Shown: positions 59,572 to 64,000 of the stretch, one piece after another | Position numbering within the stretch: position 1 is the stretch's first letter | Layout: every line of letters starts with the position of its first letter | Assembly (NCBI RefSeq): GCF_023516595.1 | Contig: NZ_JAMGBG010000005.1 | Location: 248,001 to 312,000, forward strand | DNA from: Streptomyces neyagawaensis | Lineage (GTDB): Bacteria; Actinomycetota; Actinomycetes; Streptomycetales; Streptomycetaceae | Direction: 5' to 3' | DNA: 64,000 nt | The notes under the pieces: model-generated | Seen by the model: the letters and a program-made list of their open reading frames with translations, nothing else | Database searches by the model: none | What the model was told of the DNA's origin: nothing | Position numbers and translations under genes: made by a program

Positions 59572-60996
59572 TTGAGTCACAAACGAGCCACCAAGCGTAA
59601 GGCGTTCATTGCCGCAGGCGGTGTGGCGGCGCTCGGGGCCGCGGCCCTCATCCTGCCGAACGCGATGGCGTCCCAGACGGAGTCGAACCAGGCCGCCCCG
59701 AAGACGCTCGCCGCGAGTGACGCCTCCCTTGTCGCCGCCCAGCTCCAGAAGACGCTCGGCGAGGCGTTCGCAGGCGCGTACTACGACTCGGGCGACAAGC
59801 AACTCGTCGTCAACGTCGACCGCCAGCGGATCCAGGGCGGCGACAACGTGCTCGCCCAGGCCGAGCAGGCCGGCGCCGAGATCCGTGAGGTCGACAACAG
59901 CTGGTCCGAGCTCAAGGCCGGCGCCGCCACGTTGAAGAAGCAGGCGACCGTCCCGGGCACCGCCTGGGCGATCGACCCCCGCACCAACAAGATCCAGGTC
60001 ACCGCCGACTCCACGGTCACCGGCGAGAACTGGGACACCGTCGAGTCCACGGTGAAGTCCCTCGGCGCCGGCATGGCGACCGTCAAGAAGTCCGCCGGCA
60101 CCTTCAAGCCCTTCCTGGAGGGCGGCGACGCCATCTTCGGCGGCGGCGCGCGCTGCTCGGCCGGCTTCAACGTCACCAACGCCGACGGCACGCCGGGCTT
60201 CCTGACGGCCGGTCACTGCGGTGTCGTCGAGCCCGAGTGGGCGGAGGAGGAGGGCGGCGCGCCGATCGGCACCGTCGACGCGGAGACCGCCACCTTCCCC
60301 GGCGTCGGTGACTTCGCCCTGGTCAAGTACAACGACCCCGCCACCCAGGCGGCCAGCACCGTCGACCTCGGCAACGGCCAGACGGTGAACATCGACGCCG
60401 CGGGCGAGGCCACCGTCGGCCTCCAGGTCTTCCGCATGGGCAGCACCACCGGTCTCGCCGACGGCCAGGTCACCGGCCTCGACGCGACGGTCAACTACCC
60501 CGAGGGCACCGTCACCGGCCTCATCCAGACCAACGTCTGCGCCGAGCCCGGCGACAGTGGCGGCTCGCTCTTCACCCAGGACGGCCAGGCCATCGGTCTG
60601 ACCTCCGGTGGCAGCGGTGACTGCACCGTGGGCGGCGAGACCTTCTTCCAGCCCGTCACCACCGCCCTCGCGGCGGTCGGCGCCACCATAGGCGAGGGCG
60701 GCGCGGACGCCGGCCAGGAGGCCGATGGCGGTGCCGGTGACGCCGCGGGTGCCGGAGAGGAAGCGGCCGGCGGCGCGGGTGCGGGCGAGCAGGCCGACGG
60801 CGGCGCGGGCGCCGGTCAGGAAGAGGGCGCGGGCGAGCAGGCGATCGGCGGTGCCGGTGACGCGGGCGACGCCGGTGCGGGCGACAAGGGCGACGCGGGC
60901 GCCGTGGCCGGTGCCGGCGACGCCGGTGCGGGCCAGGAGCAGCAGCAGGGCGCCGACGACCAGGGCGTCGACCACCAGGGCGACGCCAGTCAGTGA
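59572..60996 (+). CDS. Secreted S1 (streptogrisin/alpha-lytic-type) protease with Gly/Ala-rich C-terminal tail
   Basis: 474 residues. A signal peptide (AFIAAGGVAALGAAALILPN), a pro-region (~45-183, QLQKTLGEAFAGAYYDSGDK) and a mature S1 domain starting near GGDAIFGGGARCSAG. The catalytic triad is visible: His in FLTAGHCG, Asp in GVGDFALVKYND, Ser in PGDSGGSLF; GGSGDCTVGGETFFQP forms the specificity pocket as in streptogrisins. After residue ~370 comes a ~105-residue tail of Gly, Ala, Glu, Asp and Gln with no known domain. The start is TTG after AGGAGG. It is extracellular. Confidence 0.93.
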   Translation: MSHKRATKRKAFIAAGGVAALGAAALILPNAMASQTESNQAAPKTLAASDASLVAAQLQKTLGEAFAGAYYDSGDKQLVVNVDRQRIQGGDNVLAQAEQAGAEIREVDNSWSELKAGAATLKKQATVPGTAWAIDPRTNKIQVTADSTVTGENWDTVESTVKSLGAGMATVKKSAGTFKPFLEGGDAIFGGGARCSAGFNVTNADGTPGFLTAGHCGVVEPEWAEEEGGAPIGTVDAETATFPGVGDFALVKYNDPATQAASTVDLGNGQTVNIDAAGEATVGLQVFRMGSTTGLADGQVTGLDATVNYPEGTVTGLIQTNVCAEPGDSGGSLFTQDGQAIGLTSGGSGDCTVGGETFFQPVTTALAAVGATIGEGGADAGQEADGGAGDAAGAGEEAAGGAGAGEQADGGAGAGQEEGAGEQAIGGAGDAGDAGAGDKGDAGAVAGAGDAGAGQEQQQGADDQGVDHQGDASQ

Positions 60997-61170
60997 CCGC
61001 ACACCGGTGAAGGCGTGGACGACGGTTCCGTGATCAGCGGCCACTGACAGCGGACCGTCGGTCCCACGATCCACCCGCGGGCCGCACCCCACCACACCGG
61101 CCCGCAGGTGGAACGGTCCGGCCCTCCGAGGGGAGGGCCGGACCGCTGCCGTGTCCGCGGTCGGTGACGG

Positions 61171-61524
61171 TCAGACCGGCTGCCACAGCTCGATGCGATT
61201 GCCCTCGGGATCGGTGACCCAGCCGAACCGGCCGACACCGTCCATCTCCTGCGTCTCCTCGGCCACATCGGCGCCCGCGGCCCGCAGTTGGGCGAGCATC
61301 GCGTCCAGGTCCCGCACCCGGAAGTTGAGCATGGTCCGCTGGTCACCCGGTCCGAAGTAGTCGGTCCCGGACTCGAACGCCGCGAACACCGTCGGCCCGG
61401 CCTCCTGACGCCACAGCCCCGTCGCGTCGATGTCCAGGCCCAGGCAGTCGCGGTACCAGGCGCTCAGGGCCTCCGGGTCGGCGGCCCGGACGAAGTACCC
61501 GCCGATTCCCCGCACATGTTCCAT
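61171..61524 (-). CDS. VOC/glyoxalase-family protein
   Basis: 117 residues: GIGGYFVRAADPEALSAWYR at the start, TMLNFRVRDLDAMLAQLRAA in the middle and VTDPEGNRIELWQP at the end match a single VOC module with the metal-ligand Glu in the last strand. Substrate unknown. The ATG follows GGAAGGA. Thirteen bases upstream of it a heptanucleotide repeat begins, and an upstream in-frame ATG (61590) would translate through it. Confidence 0.82.
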   Translation of the reverse strand: MEHVRGIGGYFVRAADPEALSAWYRDCLGLDIDATGLWRQEAGPTVFAAFESGTDYFGPGDQRTMLNFRVRDLDAMLAQLRAAGADVAEETQEMDGVGRFGWVTDPEGNRIELWQPV

Positions 61525-61536
61525 GGCGCCATCCTT

Positions 61537-61585
61537 CCCGTGTCCCGTGTCCCGTGTCCCGTGTCCCGTGTCCCGTGTCCCGTGC
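61537..61585. repeat. Heptanucleotide simple-sequence repeat upstream of the VOC gene
   Basis: Six perfect copies plus one variant of CCCGTGT lie between the VOC gene and the upstream phosphatase gene, close to the VOC ribosome-binding site on the minus strand. A 7-bp unit changes frame or spacing whenever copy number changes, so this could be a phase-variable site. Confidence 0.9.
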
Positions 61586-61632
61586 CCCATGTGTCGTGTT
61601 CCGGCCCGCGGACCGCGCCCGCGATCGTCGTG

Positions 61633-63777
61633 TCACCCGGTGGCGACCGCTCGCAGCAGCAGCAACGCCACGTCGTCCGACCGTTCCTCCGCCGTCCCCG
61701 TCTCCCGGACGAGCCCGTCGGCGAGCGCTTCCAGCGGCCGGTTCCCGGTCGTGGCGAGCCGCTCCCCGAGATCGGCCAGCGCGTCCTCGATGTCGACGCC
61801 CGGCGACTCGATGAGCCCGTCGGTGTAGAGCGCGAGCACGGAACCCTCCGAGAGCGCGACCTCCGTCGTCGGATACGTGGCGGACGCGTCGATGCCGAGG
61901 AGCGGCCCGCCCGCGAGGTCCAGCACCTTCACGCGCCCGTCCGGTCTGCGCAGCAGCGGCGGCGGATGACCGGCACGCGCCATGACGGCCGTGCCGTGCG
62001 CCGGGTCGAGACGCAAGTACAGACAACTGGCGAACAGATCGCTGCCGAGGTCGATCAGCAGGCGGTTGGTGCTGCTCATCACGTCCTCCGGCGCCTGCCC
62101 CACGGTCGTGTACGCGCGGACGGCCGTACGGATCTGCCCCATCAGCCCCGCCGCCGTCACGTTGTGCCCCTGCACGTCGCCGATCACCGCCGACGCCCGG
62201 CCGTGCGAGAGCACCAGGTCGAAGAAGTCGCCGCCGATGTCCATGCCCCGGGTCGCCGGCAGATAGCGGGAGGCCGCGTCGATACCGGGGATCGACGGCA
62301 GCGAGTGCGGCAGCAGCGCCGCCTGCAGACCGTGCGCGAGCTGATGCTTGGCGTCGTACAGCAGCGCCCGCTGCAACGCCTGGGCGATCAGCCCGCTGAG
62401 GCTGGTCAGCACCGCGCGCTCCTCCGCCGGGAAGGGATGCGGATCGGCGTACCCGAGCACACAGGTGCCCACCGGCTGCCCCTGGGCGATCAGCGGCAGA
62501 TACGCCCAGGCGCCCATCCCGTCCGGGGTCGTCTGGCGCACCGGATACAGATGCTCCAGCTGCTGCCGGCTCTCGAAGAAGGCCGGCACCCCGGCGGTCA
62601 GGGCGCGGGCGCCGGGGGTCTGCGCGCTCAGCGGCATGCCGTCGAATCGTTCGACGAGGTGCGGGTCCGTGTACCCGTGGTGGCCCAGCACATGGAGCCG
62701 TCCCGCCCGGGAGCCGAGCATCACCAGCGCCTGGGAGCCGACGGCCGGGACGATCTCGTTCGCGACCAGCTCCACCACGTCCTGCACCCCCACCGCCTCG
62801 GTGAGGGCGCTCGCCATGGCCAGCACATGGTCGATGGTCACCAGCCGGCCGGGCCCGTCGTCGTCCTCCTGGCGTGCGGCACTCTTCGGCGAGGCGACCG
62901 AGCGGGCCCGGGAGATCCGCACGCTCAGCCCGTTCGTCCCCGGGTACAGCCGGAACGACAGCCACTCGCCCGGCGGCTTCAACGCCATGAACGACGTGAT
63001 GTGCTGACTCATCAGCGCGGCCCGGTAGCGGTCCTCGTGCGCGGGGTCGTTCAGCCACGGCACGGACGCCCACAGCTGCATGCCCAGCAGCGCGCTCACC
63101 GGGATGCCGAGCAGCTCGGCGGTGGCCGCGTTGGCGAAGGTGATCCGCCCGTGCAGATCGAGCGAGCACATCCCGTACGGCAGCCGCGCCACCATCCGGG
63201 CCGCCTCCACCGTGCCGAGCGTCCCGGCCACCGTGGTCGTCGACGGCGCGGAGAGGTCCGGCTCAGGCAGTACCGGCCTGCCCTCCTCCTCCGCGCGCCG
63301 CAGCCGTATCGCGAGCCGGTCGCAGGCCGAGGTGAGCTTGTCCCGCTCGCGTTCGCTGAGCTCCGGGGGGTGCGAGCCCGGCCAGGTCAGGAAGACGGCG
63401 CCGTAGGTGGTGTCACGGGTCGCCACCGGCAGTGCGGCCATCGCGAACGGATAGGGCAGGACGACGGCGATCCGGGGGTAGCGGCGGGCCATCTGCTCCT
63501 CGCCGTTGACCCACACCAGCCGCCGGTTCCGGACGGCCTCGGAGACCGGGGCCGGGGCGCTCAGGCTCACCCGCTCCCACGGCGCGGCGAAGGACCGAGG
63601 CAGCCCCGCCATCACCGCCATCTCCAGGACGGGCGCGTCATGGGCCAGCAGGTACACCGCACCGGAGTGCGCCTGGACGTCGTCCATCATCGCGGCCAGC
63701 GCGAGGGACAGCAGGGGGTGGCCCACGCGTGCCGTCTCGACCGTCGTCCGCTCACCGGACGCCGGGACGTCGGACAT
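61633..63777 (-). CDS. GAF-PAS-GAF-SpoIIE phosphatase
   Basis: 714 residues: an N-terminal GAF-like domain (~15-155), PAS (~190-290, GMCSLDLHGRITFANAATAE), second GAF (~305-470) and a PP2C-type SpoIIE phosphatase (~480-710) with GGDFFDLVLS, VIGDVQGHN, LYTDGLIES and RSDDVALLL. Unlike the other SpoIIE protein of the window it has no HATPase domain. It would dephosphorylate STAS-domain antagonists in response to a ligand or redox signal. The ATG follows GAGGAGG. Confidence 0.9.
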   Translation of the reverse strand: MSDVPASGERTTVETARVGHPLLSLALAAMMDDVQAHSGAVYLLAHDAPVLEMAVMAGLPRSFAAPWERVSLSAPAPVSEAVRNRRLVWVNGEEQMARRYPRIAVVLPYPFAMAALPVATRDTTYGAVFLTWPGSHPPELSERERDKLTSACDRLAIRLRRAEEEGRPVLPEPDLSAPSTTTVAGTLGTVEAARMVARLPYGMCSLDLHGRITFANAATAELLGIPVSALLGMQLWASVPWLNDPAHEDRYRAALMSQHITSFMALKPPGEWLSFRLYPGTNGLSVRISRARSVASPKSAARQEDDDGPGRLVTIDHVLAMASALTEAVGVQDVVELVANEIVPAVGSQALVMLGSRAGRLHVLGHHGYTDPHLVERFDGMPLSAQTPGARALTAGVPAFFESRQQLEHLYPVRQTTPDGMGAWAYLPLIAQGQPVGTCVLGYADPHPFPAEERAVLTSLSGLIAQALQRALLYDAKHQLAHGLQAALLPHSLPSIPGIDAASRYLPATRGMDIGGDFFDLVLSHGRASAVIGDVQGHNVTAAGLMGQIRTAVRAYTTVGQAPEDVMSSTNRLLIDLGSDLFASCLYLRLDPAHGTAVMARAGHPPPLLRRPDGRVKVLDLAGGPLLGIDASATYPTTEVALSEGSVLALYTDGLIESPGVDIEDALADLGERLATTGNRPLEALADGLVRETGTAEERSDDVALLLLRAVATG

Positions 63778-64000
63778 GCCGACCACCTCCTCGCACGGTC
63801 GCGCCACGCCCCCGCGTCAAGGCTCCCTCTTGACGGCCCGACACGCACGGCGAGCACTCCGCGGAGGCTGAGCCCTCGTACCCCGACTCGCCGCGGACAT
63901 TCCCCCTGGATGGATGCGCGACCTTGCCCACGGGCGCCGTGCGTGCGCCCCCGCGCACCCCGTTGGCTGGTTCTTCGTGAACCGTGCGCGGTCACAGACG
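63778..64000. other. Region after the last supported gene
   Basis: No supported gene or clear motif. It is upstream of the minus-strand phosphatase and presumably contains its promoter; any further gene begins beyond the window. Confidence 0.4.

Overview
The window is high-GC actinobacterial chromosome, almost certainly Streptomyces: G/C-ending codons dominate, start codons are mixed ATG/GTG with some TTG, TTA codons are very rare, and the gene families are typical of the genus (SSI protease inhibitor, streptogrisin-type protease, SpoIIE-type phosphatases, DUF4235, amphi-Trp, F420-type nitroreductase, CebR-type operator). About 60 protein genes are supported. I found no rRNA, tRNA, CRISPR array, insertion sequence or prophage.

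Layout. 1-8 kb: 3' end of a CYP102-type P450-reductase fusion, a phosphotransferase-fold kinase, an NAD epimerase, a VanX-like D,D-dipeptidase carrying a TTA codon, an unassigned structured element (5052-5164), HAD and PHP hydrolases, and a VanZ-like protein. 8-16 kb: DUF4230 protein, PRPP synthase, STAS protein, then a MarR-controlled aldehyde/alcohol dehydrogenase pair with two matching operators, a lipoprotein, and a DUF1304-TetR operon whose promoter carries two palindromes. 16-25 kb: a ~170-bp palindrome, DUF4235, glutathionyl-hydroquinone reductase, a CDF metal transporter with a long repeat tail, F420-type reductase, LysE exporter, flavoprotein, orphan solute-binding protein, and a NarL-type two-component system. 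25-34 kb: PhyH oxygenase/AraC pair, ArsB-like transporter, a PAS-GAF-SpoIIE-HATPase regulator, a GH9 cellulase under a CebR box, and a toxin-antitoxin pair of the Doc type with a degenerate active site. 34-45 kb: a sigma-like/zinc-finger/transmembrane/ricin fusion, serine hydrolase, amphi-Trp protein, CMD-like protein, DUF2252, FMN alpha-hydroxy-acid oxidase, SSI inhibitor with P1 Lys, and a Ppx/GppA phosphatase. 45-52 kb: a coupled cluster of solute-binding lipoprotein, fused two-domain ABC permease (CTG start) and MFS exporter with no ATPase gene, a DUF2975/XRE pair, and an M20 peptidase. 52-64 kb: a four-gene NHLP/NHLM-type peptide export operon, thioesterase, S1 protease with a Gly/Ala tail, VOC protein behind a heptanucleotide repeat, and a second SpoIIE-type phosphatase.

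Best candidate for an undescribed system: the 52.3-58.5 kb operon. A 71-residue double-glycine precursor is followed by a 16-bp hairpin, an HlyD-like protein, a C39-peptidase ABC transporter and a second NHLM-type ABC transporter. The predicted 48-residue core has no Cys, no aromatic residue and no Lys/Arg/His, is built of two imperfect ~21-residue repeats, and no modification enzyme lies nearby, so it does not look like a lanthipeptide or an ordinary cationic bacteriocin.

Regulatory wiring can be read at several loci: paired operators for MarR and TetR, operators placed between -35 and -10 of the toxin-antitoxin and DUF2975/XRE operons, a CebR box, and four genes with a TAnnnT hexamer six bases before the start codon, suggesting leaderless transcripts. 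Three TTA codons (dipeptidase codon 27, last codon of the STAS gene, serine hydrolase codon 65) suggest bldA dependence.
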